Shown here piece by piece: positions 19,412-29,151 of a stretch of 64,000 nt of DNA. The DNA is from JACDAE01 sp963717195. GTDB taxonomy: Bacteria; Chloroflexota; Ktedonobacteria; Ktedonobacterales; Ktedonobacteraceae. The stretch covers positions 1 to 64,000 of the forward strand of contig CAVQVR010000018.1 in the NCBI GenBank assembly GCA_963717195.1, given 5' to 3'. The translations under genes were made by a program, and so were the position numbers. Within the stretch, counting starts at the first letter, position 1. Each line of letters opens with the position of its first letter. Below the pieces are notes generated by a model. The model saw nothing but the letters and a program-made list of their open reading frames with translations, was not told the origin of the DNA and made no database searches.

Positions 19412-20845
19412 ATGGCAGGTACCCCCGAGAGTCAGTGGCCGCACTATTCGTTTATTGTGCCGCAGACTGCTATGAAGGCAAAAGTGCGCCTCGTTGGCCT
19501 GGGGAATTATGCCCCCAGGGGCAGAATTACAAACGAGTTCTTCGCCTATATCTCAACGCGCCTGGGTGATCCACGTTCGGCAGATGATCTGGAACGGGTC
19601 ACCGGTCTTTCAACACGTTATGTACGCGCCAGCACGCTTGCGCTCTGTCGTAGAATGACGGGAGAGGATGCTCCTGGCCTGATTGATGATCCCGAGGCGA
19701 GTCCCGATGAGTCGCTGGTTGATATGGCCGTGATTGCTGCTCAACGTGCGCTTGCCAGCGCTGGACGCAACGCCTCCGAAATCGATGCCATCATTGGTGC
19801 CTCTTCCTCTGATAATGATGCTTTTCCGACCATTGCTGGCTGGGTTCAGATGCGCCTCGGGTTGCCTCCTATACGTGCTACCATGCTGAGGGGAGCCTGT
19901 GCCTGCCAGACTGAAGCATTTCAGATATGCAGTGAGATTCTGGAAGCTCGCTCGGCGAAGCTGGTTTTACTGGTTACCTCTGAGGGTCTGCTCCCCAATA
20001 TTATGAATGTGTTGGACTGGAAGACCAGTTCGCTTTTTGGCGAGGGAGCGGCGGCCTTTCTCTTAGAAGTGAGCGATGAAGATACTACTTACCTTATCAA
20101 TGGTGCTGATGCCAGTAAGTCCGCGTCGTTAATTTATCAGACGCCGCTGCGTAAAGATGTCATCGAAATGGCCGAGATTGACATGAAGATGCAGCAATTA
20201 TATCGCGAGGGCAGAGGGAAAGAGCTGAGTCAGGTGCTCTCACAGTACCTGGTCGGTTACACAAAGATGAATGGCAAGGAAGTGTACCGTGAAGCGCCGC
20301 GTGCGATGGCCGAGTGTGTCGATCTTTTATGTCGCTTGGCAGAACTAACGCCCGATGAAGTGACACATATCGTACCTCATCAGGCCAATTCGCGCATCAC
20401 ACGCCGTATGGGCGAGTTGCTGGTGCATGATTTTGGCTGGCCCGCTGTGACAATGGACAAACTTGTCGATAATTTCCGCAATTATGGCAACCTCTCTAAT
20501 GCCAGTATTGCTACTGCGCTCGTTGAGGCATTGCGCCAGGGGCTCTTGCAGGATGGTGAGTGGATGGCGCTTCCTGCCGTTGGAGGTGGACTGAATTATG
20601 GCTGCTGGTTGATGCGTTATCATGATTTTAAGAATCCAGAGGCGATTCTGAAATCCAGCGTAAAACAATTGTGCAGTGCCAGCTTCCTTCTTGAAAACTG
20701 GCACTACAAGCATCTTTCACCTGCTCATCGGCCAATGTCTTTGCGTACAAAGCGCACCGACGCCAGCGCCAGCGCCGCGAGGGCAACTGCCAGCACGCCC
20801 AGTGTATCCAGGAGCGGTAGGCCATGCAGCAGCGGCGTTCCATAG
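19412..20845 (+). CDS. FabH-like 3-oxoacyl-ACP synthase III family protein
   Basis: A 477-residue thiolase-fold protein. The FabH triad is readable: Cys163 in 'RGACACQTEA' (Cys165 is the alternative), His in 'VPHQANSRI', and Asn in 'NYGNLSNAS'. The core ends at 'GGGLNYGCWLMRY', where FabH proteins usually stop. A further 70 residues follow and read as low-complexity Ala/Ser/Arg sequence antisense to the ABC permease end, so the natural stop has probably been lost. The N-terminus is about 25 residues longer than usual. GGAGG at 19397-19401 supports the ATG at 19412. The family condenses acyl-CoA with malonyl-ACP to start fatty acids or polyketides, or resembles HMG-CoA synthase; no neighbour specifies which. 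Confidence 0.8.
   Translation: MAGTPESQWPHYSFIVPQTAMKAKVRLVGLGNYAPRGRITNEFFAYISTRLGDPRSADDLERVTGLSTRYVRASTLALCRRMTGEDAPGLIDDPEASPDESLVDMAVIAAQRALASAGRNASEIDAIIGASSSDNDAFPTIAGWVQMRLGLPPIRATMLRGACACQTEAFQICSEILEARSAKLVLLVTSEGLLPNIMNVLDWKTSSLFGEGAAAFLLEVSDEDTTYLINGADASKSASLIYQTPLRKDVIEMAEIDMKMQQLYREGRGKELSQVLSQYLVGYTKMNGKEVYREAPRAMAECVDLLCRLAELTPDEVTHIVPHQANSRITRRMGELLVHDFGWPAVTMDKLVDNFRNYGNLSNASIATALVEALRQGLLQDGEWMALPAVGGGLNYGCWLMRYHDFKNPEAILKSSVKQLCSASFLLENWHYKHLSPAHRPMSLRTKRTDASASAARATASTPSVSRSGRPCSSGVP
20675..20705. terminator. Hairpin between convergent synthase and permease genes
   Basis: AGTGCCAG at 20675 pairs with CTGGCACT at 20698 around a 15-base loop. It lies 20 bases downstream of the permease stop on the minus strand and within the extended end of the synthase frame. 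No strong T-run follows on either strand, so termination is possible only. Confidence 0.4.
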
Positions 20846-22373
20846 TAGTAGATGGCGGAGAGCCGCAATATCGCATTCGACCAGTTCAACTCTGGGCCAA
20901 CAAAGGTGATGAAGAACCAGATCGCCAGCAAAAAGCTCAAGAGGCCGGTATCCAGTGCTGTACGTAGCCAGCCGGAGAGCAGATAGCCTATGGCAGCGAT
21001 CAGCAGCCCCAGTGGAATTATCGAGAGCGTCGCTGCGGCCATATCGCCCGCATCGAGCTGCAAGCCTGTGGCGGCTGAGGCCACCGCCGTAGCGGCCAGG
21101 GTCAGCACCCCGATCATGATCGTCGCAGTAGTGAGCGCAGCAAAGCGTCCCAACAGCACCTGCAAGCGTGATTGCGGCGTAGACAACACCAACTCCAACC
21201 GTCCATCCTCTTCATCGGCGGACCAGCGGTTGGCCTGAGTGACTGCAAAAGCCATCAACAACAGCGGTAGAAAAACAAAGAGCGAACTCAGAAGGGTAGC
21301 ATTGGTAGTAAGGTTGCCGCCCCCGACTTTTGTGATAAACTCTTTCAGGATCGGTGAGTTTGAGTAAAAGGAGCGTAACGTTGTCTCAGTTTGCTTGACA
21401 ATCACCACCATCCATGCGGCAAACCCGGCAATAGCCAGCGTCCACCAGCATGCGGGAGTCACGATCATCCCCAGGCTGCGTGTATAGACCGAGCGCAGCG
21501 ACCAGGCGTTTACTGGTAGCGCACGTTCTGGCTGCACAGCTCGCTCTGGCAGGCGCAGAAAGCTGGGCAGTGCAATCGTCCCTCCGATATCGCGCCGCAC
21601 AAAGAAGCCCAGTGCCGCTCCGCTCAGCAGAATGCTCAGGGCCAGCAGGACCAGCATGGCACCAGGATTGGTACCATAACTCGGGACCAGTGGTTTGCTC
21701 AGGTTATAGTAGTAGACGGGAGAAAGGCGACTGAGCCATTCGGTATTGGGGATGACCCTATGGACCATGTCCAGCACGATAAAGATCAGGAGCAAGGCAC
21801 CCGTCAGGCCAGATGCTGTGCTGTGCTCCTGGGTGAACTGGGAGAGCAGGAGTGCGATGGAGCCGAAGACGCCGCAGATGAGGATAGATTCAGTCCATAG
21901 AGCAAAGCACCGTCCAGGCCAAAGTTCGCGTGGGCAGTCTGGCCGCCCGCAAAGGCCAGCAACGCGATGATCAGGCCCATCCCCAGCAGGGCTGTCCAAA
22001 CGGCGGACAGCTTTTCCAGCGCGACGCGCCCGCGTCCACGTGGCAGCGAGAGCAGGGCATCCAGAGAGCCACGCTCCTCTTCGCCACGCAGCAAGCGGCT
22101 GCACGCCAGGAGCGGCCAGATGGCAATGATCAAGATCGTAAAGCCGTATTTCCAGGTTGCGTAGCCGCCGGGGGTGTCCACCGCGATTGGATCAGCAATC
22201 CAGGCGAAAGAACTGGCCAGGCTGACAAGCGAGGCTCGTGCCTGTGGCGTTGTTATCAGCGAGGGAACGGCAGCCAGGATGGCATACAGGAGCAGGCCCA
22301 TGCCCGCGCCCCATCCCAGAATGGCAATGCGGAAATCGCGCAAGGTTTTGAGGTAAATGCTCTTAAACCACAT
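20725..22373 (-). CDS. ABC exporter permease (two fused units), one frameshift near 21887
   Basis: Two frames give one membrane protein of about 549 residues with around twelve hydrophobic helices in two halves, as in fused ABC-2 permeases for drug or antibiotic export. The first frame runs from the ATG at 22373 to 'GALLYGLNL', then degenerates into Ser/Pro codons. The other frame resumes with 'ILICGVFGSIALLL' and continues to the stop at 20725. One lost base near 21884-21892 explains the break. The second half includes 'ADEEDGRLELVLSTPQSR', the exporter loop that meets the ATPase. Its start overlaps the ATPase end by 11 bases, so they are translationally coupled. G+C is clearly higher than in flanking genes. 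Confidence 0.82.
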
Positions 22374-23289
22374 GGCTCGCCCCCTTGACGGCCTGACCGT
22401 CGCTTTCGTAGTAGTGCAGGAAGATGTCTTCCAGGCTGGGTTCGTGGCTGGTCAAGGTGATCACAGAATGCTGGGCCGCCGCTTTAACCACCGCATCCGC
22501 CGGGCCCTGCACAGACAGGCGCAGGGTGTGTCCATCGGCCAGCGTTTCCACCTGCTCCACGCCATCAAGCCCTTTGAACGCTTCGATGGGTACCGCATTG
22601 GCAAAGGTGATGGTAATTTCGTGGTGTTTGATGTCCTTCAGTTCCTCTACGAGACCCACACGCACGAGTTGGCCCTGGCGGATGATGGCGACGCGATTGC
22701 ACGTTTGCTCCACCTCGGTCAGGATATGCGAGGAGAGAAAGACGGTGCGCCCGTCGTCGCGTACTTCCTTGACCATGCGATCAAACTCCTGCTGGTTCAG
22801 CGGGTCCAGGCCACCGGTTGGCTCATCCAGAATCAGCAGGCGCGGGCGGTGCATAAAGGCTTGAATGATGCCAATCTTACGCTTGTTGCCGCTAGAATAC
22901 TGGCGGAACTTGCGGCTGGGATCGCAGTCCAGCCGGGCAATCAGTTGCTTCAGATACGCCTGATCGATGCCGCCACGCAGATGCCCAAAATACTCCAGAA
23001 TCTGGCCGCCAGTCAGGTTGGGGTCAAGCGAAAGCTCGCCCGGTAGATAGCCGATCAGCCGCTTGATCTCCACTGATTGCTGCCAGACATCCAGCCCGGC
23101 GATGCGCGCTGTGCCCGCGTCGGCGTGCAGCAGCGCCATCAGCAGGCGAATCGTGGTCGTTTTGCCCGCGCCGTTGGGGCCAAGAAAGCCAAAAACCTCG
23201 CCCTCTTCCACCTGGAAGGAGACATCGAGAATTCCGCGCTTGTTGCCGTAGCGCTTGGTCAGGCTGCTTACTTCGATAATCGCTGTCAT
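22363..23289 (-). CDS. ABC exporter ATPase (DrrA-like)
   Basis: About 308 residues with a complete ABC ATPase: Walker A 'GPNGAGKTTT', signature 'YSSGNKRKIG' (a variant of LSGGQ), Walker B 'LLILDEPTGGLDP' and the 'SSHILTEVEQ' histidine switch. The roughly 75-residue extension after the core is usual in drug-exporter ATPases. AAGGACGG favours the ATG at 23289 over a GTG at 23295. It pairs with the permease at 22373 (11-base overlap) and follows the TetR gene, so an inducible exporter operon (TetR-ATPase-permease) is likely. The substrate is unknown. Confidence 0.9.
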   Translation of the reverse strand: MTAIIEVSSLTKRYGNKRGILDVSFQVEEGEVFGFLGPNGAGKTTTIRLLMALLHADAGTARIAGLDVWQQSVEIKRLIGYLPGELSLDPNLTGGQILEYFGHLRGGIDQAYLKQLIARLDCDPSRKFRQYSSGNKRKIGIIQAFMHRPRLLILDEPTGGLDPLNQQEFDRMVKEVRDDGRTVFLSSHILTEVEQTCNRVAIIRQGQLVRVGLVEELKDIKHHEITITFANAVPIEAFKGLDGVEQVETLADGHTLRLSVQGPADAVVKAAAQHSVITLTSHEPSLEDIFLHYYESDGQAVKGASHVV

Positions 23290-23364
23290 GTCCACCGTCC
23301 TTTTCCTCTTTTGAGGTTACAAAGCTCGTTTTTCAGATTCTGGGCCGTATGGGGGTTGAACCCG

Positions 23365-24072
23365 TTATTCTTCCTTCTTCCCAGAAGGGCGGGCCAGCCA
23401 CTGCGAGAGTTCTTCGTGCGAAGAGCGCTGCAAGCAACCTGCTGGCGCTCCCAGCACGCGTTCCAGCGCGTCAACACAAGCCTCGACGATCCGTTCGAGG
23501 CGGGGCAGGTCGTCTGGCGAGCGTTCCATCGAGAGGAGCAACTCGACTGTGGCATAACCAAAGTCTTCAAGCAAGGAGATGACCATTCTGGCTGCTTGAT
23601 CAGGGTAGGGGGTCGTCAAGACACCGTCCTTGACTCCCTGACTGATGATCTCCTCCAGGCAAGGAGTGAGCCGTTTGACTCTGGCGGTGTAGAGTTTTTG
23701 GCGAACGATGGCGTTCTCATCAGCATACCAGACGCGCAGGTATGTGAGCACAAACTCTTTGTGCTCGAGTTTCCCGCGGTCGAGCGTGGCAAAGAAGCGC
23801 CGGAGTTTATCGATGGCACCAGGCGTTGGATCATAGACGATGGGGAGCACGAGCTGTACTACCTGGTCCCCTATGCGTTCGACGAGTGCGAAGAGCAACG
23901 CCGGTTTGGAGTCAAAGTAGTGATAGAACGCACCGGAAGAAATCTGCAGCTCACCCAGCAGATCGGCAATGGCCATCCGCTCATAGCCTGTGGTTGCGAT
24001 GGCTCGTTGGGCCGCGTCGAGAATGGCGTTGCGCTTGGCTGTGTATTCGTGTTCTTTGACGATGCGTGCCAT
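23365..24072 (-). CDS. TetR-family transcriptional regulator
   Basis: About 235 residues. The helix-turn-helix lies in the first 60 ('AILDAAQRAIATTGYERMAI' to 'SSGAFYHYFDSK'), the TetR signature. The rest is a helical ligand-binding domain with no recognisable type. AGAGGA before the ATG at 24072 is better placed than a GTG at 24093. It is first in the exporter operon, 75 bases ahead of the ATPase, and probably represses it until a toxic compound binds; this follows from the usual TetR arrangement. Confidence 0.88.
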   Translation of the reverse strand: MARIVKEHEYTAKRNAILDAAQRAIATTGYERMAIADLLGELQISSGAFYHYFDSKPALLFALVERIGDQVVQLVLPIVYDPTPGAIDKLRRFFATLDRGKLEHKEFVLTYLRVWYADENAIVRQKLYTARVKRLTPCLEEIISQGVKDGVLTTPYPDQAARMVISLLEDFGYATVELLLSMERSPDDLPRLERIVEACVDALERVLGAPAGCLQRSSHEELSQWLARPSGKKEE

Positions 24073-24271
24073 GGCTTTCCTCTTCTTATTCACAAACAGA
24101 GTCTCGGTTTATTTCTATGAGTAGCATAGCTCATCAAAGCGTCGTCGTCAATGGGAACAATTCACAGTGCAAGTGTTGAACCTGTGTCGTCTAATCTCAA
24201 AGCAGGAACAATATGAGAATGAGGCATATCCTATTTGGGTGTTATTCCCTACGAGAAAGTGTCGGCGAGAG

Positions 24272-24797
24272 CTATTCCATAGCTTCCAACGATTTTTTAT
24301 GTTCACGTGCACGCTCACAATAACCCGCCGCGCTCTTTGCGAGTCCCTCCGTTTCGACCTCGCTCAGCTCACGCACGATTTTCGCAGGCACGCCCATCAC
24401 CATCACACCCTCCGGAAATTGTTTGTGCTCACTCACCAGGGCACACGCACCAACGAGCGTGCGTGCACCTATGCTGGCATGCGATAAAACTACGGCGTTG
24501 ATGCCCACCAGCACACAATCCCCCAAGGTCGCTCCATGGACTACGGCGTTATGTCCAATGGTACATGCGTTTCCAATAGTAAGTGGTGCATCTGGATCGA
24601 CATGGAGCGTGCAATTGTCTTGAATATTTGTGCCTTGCCCGATTACTGATGGGGGCGCTATCCCCACGAATTACCGTGTTATACCAGATGCTGGCATTGG
24701 CATGAATTGTTACGTTGCCGATGATCATAGCTCCGGGCGCAATAAATACGTCAGCGGCGATAGTTGGCCAGACTCCTTTGAATGGCAGAATTGGCAT
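24272..24797 (-). CDS. Gamma-carbonic-anhydrase-like hexapeptide protein, frameshift near 24643
   Basis: Two frames combine to about 175 residues of left-handed beta-helix. The first has 'FIAPGAMIIGNVTI' and 'SIWYNTVIRGDSAPI', the next 'IGQGTNIQDNCTLHVD', 'CTIGHNAVVHG' and 'MGVPAKIVREL'. These are the signature coils of the gamma-CA/YrdA/PaaY group, including the His ligands of 'TIGHNAVVHG'. Removing one base from the AA pair in AGTAATC (plus-strand TT at 24643-24644) restores 'APISIGQGT'. Members hydrate CO2 or have other, often unproven, roles. The C-terminus is a charged helix. The gene lies downstream of the beta-lactamase-like gene, 26 bases away, and could share its transcript. Confidence 0.82.
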
Positions 24798-24823
24798 GTT
24801 TTCTCTCTCCCTTCCTCCCTTAC

Positions 24824-25615
24824 TTATGCTGTCATTGCCTGCCTGATGTCATTGTAGATCGTTCCACCCAGACGGGCCAGTGTATAGCGCGTTAATGGCT
24901 CATCCGTCACCTCGGAAGTCAGCACGACGATTATAAAGGGAGTTTCGATCATATCGGGTGGATAGAGGATACCGGCATCATGCAAAATGCCCGGCAATTC
25001 TCCTGTTTTATGCGCGAAAGGAACTTCTTCTCCCCAGTAGGCAGGCAAAATTGTGCGATCATTCTGGCACAGAAGCATACTGAGCAGGCGCTGATGGTCG
25101 GGCAACATTCCGGTACAGAGATAGGAGAGGAGTAATGCTATATCGCCTGCTGTTGTCCAGTTGTCACGACCTGCCTTTCGTGCTTCGAAGTCGATAAAAC
25201 GACGCTCTAACCATGTTGAGGTCAGGCCCATTTGCTGCATCGTAACATTTACCGCCTGCATGCCAACCAGGTTCAGCAGCATATTGGCGGCAGTATTGTC
25301 GCTGATCGTAATCATCAGATGTGCCAGATCGTGCAATGTGGGTTGTAGATCAGGTAAGAGGTCGGCCAGCACACCGGTGTTGTTCACGCTGGCCATTTCT
25401 GATACCTTGTAGCGCGTCTCCCAGGATAGGAGGCCCGATTCTACCTGTCGCGCTACTTCTACCAGAATAGGTAGTTTGGCAAGACTCGCCGCAGGGAAGG
25501 ACATGTCAGCGTTGATCGTGACCAGTTCCCTTGGTGCGGCTTTATCCAGTTGTATCACTATACAGGCAAAGCGCCCACCCAGTGATGTAAGGCCCAGCTC
25601 GATAGTTTTTTGCAT
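24824..25615 (-). CDS. Class A beta-lactamase-fold serine hydrolase
   Basis: A 263-residue protein. The serine hydrolase motifs are all present: 'SLAK' (Ser-x-x-Lys) near residue 44, 'SDN' near 103, and 'KTG' in 'AHKTGELPG'. The Glu of the omega loop of true class A enzymes is not obvious. There is no signal peptide, which is odd for a resistance enzyme, so a cytoplasmic role or another substrate is likely. Its ATG directly follows the TAA of the upstream NlpC/P60 gene, so the two are tightly coupled and probably act together on peptidoglycan fragments. Confidence 0.8.
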   Translation of the reverse strand: MQKTIELGLTSLGGRFACIVIQLDKAAPRELVTINADMSFPAASLAKLPILVEVARQVESGLLSWETRYKVSEMASVNNTGVLADLLPDLQPTLHDLAHLMITISDNTAANMLLNLVGMQAVNVTMQQMGLTSTWLERRFIDFEARKAGRDNWTTAGDIALLLSYLCTGMLPDHQRLLSMLLCQNDRTILPAYWGEEVPFAHKTGELPGILHDAGILYPPDMIETPFIIVVLTSEVTDEPLTRYTLARLGGTIYNDIRQAMTA

Positions 25616-26452
25616 TTACGACACCACCCGTTTGATTGCCCAGACAATTGTAGCCAGCCGTGCGTTATAATGTGCATCAATAGGATCAAAACTATTGATT
25701 ACAACACGTCCGTAGGTTACGCCTTCAGCATGTATATATTCTTTGTTATTCAAGGCCAGCGCTACATGAATAATGCTTTCTTCGCCAAAGAAGATCAGAT
25801 CGCCCTCACGCATCTCTTCCCGTTCTACACACTGAGAGAGCACATCGTGCTGTTGGTCGGCGTCTCGTGGTAACGGATACCCCGCCATGCGATAACAGAG
25901 CTGGATAAGAGCACTGCAATCAATACCTTTTCGGCTAGTTCCACCCCATAGATAAGGCACATCTTGAAATGCATGCGCATATCTCGTTACGATACTGACT
26001 GGCTGAAGCGGATAACAATCCTTCTGCTGCCGCATATTCACGTCTTCGCATGCGATCCAGGCGACACGTTCATCTGGTAAAGCGATCTGTAAACGCTTAG
26101 GATGCATCGTATCGAGCAGAGGTAGAGCGGTCGAGAGATAGATTGTATCCAGTGGCTCATTGTCGTCGGCATCACTATACAGAGGCACATCTATCTTCGC
26201 CACTACAGCCACGAGGTTCAGCGGAGTTCCACAGCACTCACCTACCTTGCAGAAACCCTTTACAATTGGCGCGGCCAGTTCATCACTACGTATCCAACCT
26301 ACGTAATCAGAGAGGATTACATGAGTCCAGGCACCAGAGATTTCTTCAGCAAGGGCAGATACATTCATTAGTGCCTGAGTTACAAGTTCCGAGGTAGAAG
26401 CGGGGTCGTGGCGTACATCAGCAATTCCCACTGAGACAACATAATTGTTCAT
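25616..26452 (-). CDS. NlpC/P60-family peptidase with SH3-like domains
   Basis: A 278-residue protein. Two SH3-like stretches occupy roughly residues 1-150. The C-terminal NlpC/P60 fold has Cys in 'GIDCSALIQL', His in 'IIHVALAL' and 'YIHAEG' as the third site. This arrangement matches gamma-D-glutamyl-L-diamino-acid endopeptidases such as YkfC of Bacillus, which trim wall peptides after uptake. No signal peptide is seen, agreeing with a cytoplasmic recycling role. It is the first gene of a two-gene unit with the beta-lactamase-fold protein, whose ATG abuts its stop. Confidence 0.87.
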   Translation of the reverse strand: MNNYVVSVGIADVRHDPASTSELVTQALMNVSALAEEISGAWTHVILSDYVGWIRSDELAAPIVKGFCKVGECCGTPLNLVAVVAKIDVPLYSDADDNEPLDTIYLSTALPLLDTMHPKRLQIALPDERVAWIACEDVNMRQQKDCYPLQPVSIVTRYAHAFQDVPYLWGGTSRKGIDCSALIQLCYRMAGYPLPRDADQQHDVLSQCVEREEMREGDLIFFGEESIIHVALALNNKEYIHAEGVTYGRVVINSFDPIDAHYNARLATIVWAIKRVVS

Positions 26453-26596
26453 GTTTCCCCGCTCCTCTCGTGCTCATTGCTCTCATGTATATAAACTATA
26501 TTTTACCATACAACCAGGCAAACTGCATAAACAATAGGATTGTTGGTTAACGATCTGGCAAGCAGACATCTTATGGAATATGTAGAATGCTATGTA

Positions 26597-27505
26597 TTAA
26601 CGGAATGCATTGCTCAGGATGAAGATGAGATTGGCCGGACGTTCCGCCAGGCGACGCATGAAGTAGGGATACCACTGCGAGCCGTAGGGAACATAGACGC
26701 GCACCTTGTAGCCTTCTTTCACCAGTTTATCCTGCAGATCACGTCGTATGCCATAGAGCATCTGGAACTCGAAGGCATCTTTACTGATACCGTAATCGCG
26801 CACAAACCTGAGTGCGGCATCGATAATTGCTTGATCGTGTGAAGCGATGGCGGGGAAATTGCCTCGTGCCAATAGCATTTTCATAAGCAGCATATAGTTG
26901 TAGTCGACATCACTCTTGCTTTGATAGGCGATAGGATGTGCTTCTTTATAGGCACCTTTTACGAGGCGCACACGTACGCCGCTTGCGATCAGTTGTTCAA
27001 CGTCTTTCTTACTGCGATACAGGTATGACTGGATAACGGTTCCTACGTGCTCGAATTGTTGGTGCATACGTAGCGTCATATCTAGCGTCTTTTCAGTATA
27101 GTTTGATCCTTCCATATCGACGCAGACAAAAATTGGATAGCTATTGGCACGTTCCAGAATAGTGTGCAGATTTTCTTCACAGAGTTCTTGTGAGACATCC
27201 AGCCCGAGTGCGGTGAGTTTGACGGAGATATTAGCGCCGATGCCGGTCTGTTTGACCAGGTCGATGGCAGCGATATAGGCATTAGCAGCGGCTTTGGCAT
27301 CTTTCTCATCTGTGACATTTTCACCAAGATGATCGAGGGCTACCTGTATGCCACGTCGATTGAGGACACGCGTGGCTTCAACCGCTTCATCAAGTGCCTC
27401 TCCCGCAACAAAGCGATGCGCGATTCCACGTGCAGCTCCGTTCTGGACAGCAAAATTTTGTAACTGCTGGTTACGGGCGAGATACAATAGTGTATCTTTT
27501 AACAT
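26597..27505 (-). CDS. Proline dehydrogenase
   Basis: About 302 residues. The PRODH TIM-barrel landmarks are 'ISVKLTALGLD', 'CVDMEGSNYTEKTLDM', 'VRLVKGAYKE', 'IASHDQAII' and, near the end, 'VYVPYGSQWYPYFMRRLAER', whose arginines bind the proline carboxylate. It oxidises L-proline to pyrroline-5-carboxylate using FAD, the first step of proline use. This is the short single-function form found in many bacteria. The open frame extends to 27643, but AAGGGGG six bases before the ATG at 27505 and the family N-terminus favour that start. No P5C dehydrogenase gene is adjacent. Confidence 0.92.
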   Translation of the reverse strand: MLKDTLLYLARNQQLQNFAVQNGAARGIAHRFVAGEALDEAVEATRVLNRRGIQVALDHLGENVTDEKDAKAAANAYIAAIDLVKQTGIGANISVKLTALGLDVSQELCEENLHTILERANSYPIFVCVDMEGSNYTEKTLDMTLRMHQQFEHVGTVIQSYLYRSKKDVEQLIASGVRVRLVKGAYKEAHPIAYQSKSDVDYNYMLLMKMLLARGNFPAIASHDQAIIDAALRFVRDYGISKDAFEFQMLYGIRRDLQDKLVKEGYKVRVYVPYGSQWYPYFMRRLAERPANLIFILSNAFR

Positions 27506-27666
27506 ATCTGCCCCCTTTCTTAAAAGCTCTACACTATCAGGAAAAATGTTCCAGGATACGATACTGTGAATTGTAATATTCCTGTAACTATCATAGCATA
27601 AATCGAAGCTGGAGGGGCACTTAGCCCATCGCAAAGGACTCAAAAGTTTACACTGAATTTATTGTA

Positions 27667-27882
27667 CTACCCGATGCGATTCCATAGTCCAAGGCGGATG
27701 AGTTCATTGCGGGCTTCAAAGCCGAAAAGGTCCGGGTTCATCGTGCGGCCATGACGTAGCACCAGACTGCGCAGCATCTCAATCTGTTCTGCTTTACTCG
27801 CACTGTCGCGTTCAAATGGGATATGCTGGGCCAGTTGTTCGATGGCCAGTCGGTTATACCATTGTTCCTGTGTTTCTTCCAT
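27667..27882 (-). CDS. Small hypothetical protein, 71 residues
   Basis: I do not recognise this protein. It is acidic and helical ('WYNRLAIEQLAQHIPFE', 'EQIEMLRSLVLRHGR') and ends 'ELIRLGLWNRIG'. AGGAGAG lies about 11 bases before the ATG. It lies upstream of the proline dehydrogenase on the same strand, 161 bases away, so shared transcription is possible. The clean ribosome site and natural composition argue for a real gene. Confidence 0.6.
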   Translation of the reverse strand: MEETQEQWYNRLAIEQLAQHIPFERDSASKAEQIEMLRSLVLRHGRTMNPDLFGFEARNELIRLGLWNRIG

Positions 27883-28116
27883 AAAGCATTTACTCTCCTG
27901 AGTAATGGTAACATCTGATAGCTGCCTACTTCAAGAGAATACAGCCCGACAAAAATTTAATTTGGACCAATAACGTTTCTGATACACGTTTATATACGAT
28001 GGAGAAGAGAGATATATAGCCATTTTGCCCTAGTGTCTGCTGCGATACTTGATTACCAGGGAATGGAATGATAGGGTGAAATATAACATATACAAAAGAA
28101 GAGGTAAGCGAAGAAG

Positions 28117-29148
28117 ATGTTCTGTAACTATTGCAAATCAGCAAGACCTGAGAACGAAGCACCTTGTCCGAGCTGCGGAGCGCCTTCGTCGCTACTGGGA
28201 CAATTTCAGACGGAAGGTTGGGGGACGGAGGGACCAGTAGCGACGGCATGGAACGCCTCTGCTCCATCGTTCAATCAACAATGGAATAACCAGGAACCTC
28301 AGTTCCCCCCTGGCTCACAGCCTTCTTTTTACACCGGTCAATCCTGGCCGCAAAATCCTGGCTTTCAGAATCAGCCGATGTCCCAACAACCATCCTGGGG
28401 TATTTCTATGACGGCTCCAGCACAGGGGCAAGGTGCACAGTCTCTGTTACCAGTGCCCTACACTGGCAACGCTCAGGAAGGCAATCAACAGGAGCAGATG
28501 CAGCTGGTACCGTTTCAGCAGCAGATGCTGCCTGCGCTTCCCGGTGAGCAAGCTGAAACCGTTTATGTGCCACCGATGTATACGAAACCTCGACCCATTA
28601 TTCCACGGTATCGTATTATCAGTGGTATGTTGAGCGTCTTGATTGTATCTTTGCTCCTCTGCGGAGGTGGCGTTTACCTGGGTCAATCAAAAGGCCTGTT
28701 CACTACTATTGGGCGCATGATAGGGACCACCCTCCCTCCCAATGTGAGCGCTGCGTCAGCTCATAATATACCGGATCCCCCTCAGCAATCAGAGGTTCCT
28801 GGCCCGGCAAGCGCAATTATTCCTTCGGCCACCACGACAATGTTTATTGACCAGAATTCGCTCACACCACGAGAACAGGATAAAATTTTTCAGGTCGGTA
28901 CAACCTTTTATGTCACTTACAGTGCAAAGGCACCTAAACCGGGGAACGTTATCATCAAGTGGTACATGAATGGGCAACATTACAAGGATAGCGTAAGCCC
29001 ACTCATCGATCCTAAAGTAAAGCCACTCGTCAATGGTGCTCAGCCAATGGTCTATGCTATTGCGGCCCCTGAAGTAGCGGAAATTTATTGGCAAAATCAA
29101 GGTGGGGCTCTACAATTGGCACAGAAGCTCTACTTCGTTGTGAGGTAA
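28117..29148 (+). CDS. Zinc-ribbon membrane protein with ectodomain
   Basis: A 343-residue protein. A four-cysteine zinc ribbon starts it ('CNYCKSARPE', 'CPSCGAP'). A Pro/Gln-rich, probably disordered region of about 140 residues follows. One membrane helix at about residues 168-190 ('ISGMLSVLIVSLLLCGGGVYL') leads to an outside domain of about 150 residues containing 'FQVGTTFYVTYSA' and 'VIIKWYMNGQHY', which looks like a beta-sandwich. The layout, cytoplasmic ribbon, linker, helix and beta ectodomain, is shared by the genes at 29709 and 31451, which suggests one functional class in this region. The role is unknown. Confidence 0.75.
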   Translation: MFCNYCKSARPENEAPCPSCGAPSSLLGQFQTEGWGTEGPVATAWNASAPSFNQQWNNQEPQFPPGSQPSFYTGQSWPQNPGFQNQPMSQQPSWGISMTAPAQGQGAQSLLPVPYTGNAQEGNQQEQMQLVPFQQQMLPALPGEQAETVYVPPMYTKPRPIIPRYRIISGMLSVLIVSLLLCGGGVYLGQSKGLFTTIGRMIGTTLPPNVSAASAHNIPDPPQQSEVPGPASAIIPSATTTMFIDQNSLTPREQDKIFQVGTTFYVTYSAKAPKPGNVIIKWYMNGQHYKDSVSPLIDPKVKPLVNGAQPMVYAIAAPEVAEIYWQNQGGALQLAQKLYFVVR

Positions 29149-29151
29149 ACT

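Noticed and set aside
22357..23046. Plus-strand frames opposite the ABC ATPase and TetR genes
   Set aside because: High G+C keeps antisense frames open; their sequences have no domain features and overlap well-supported genes.
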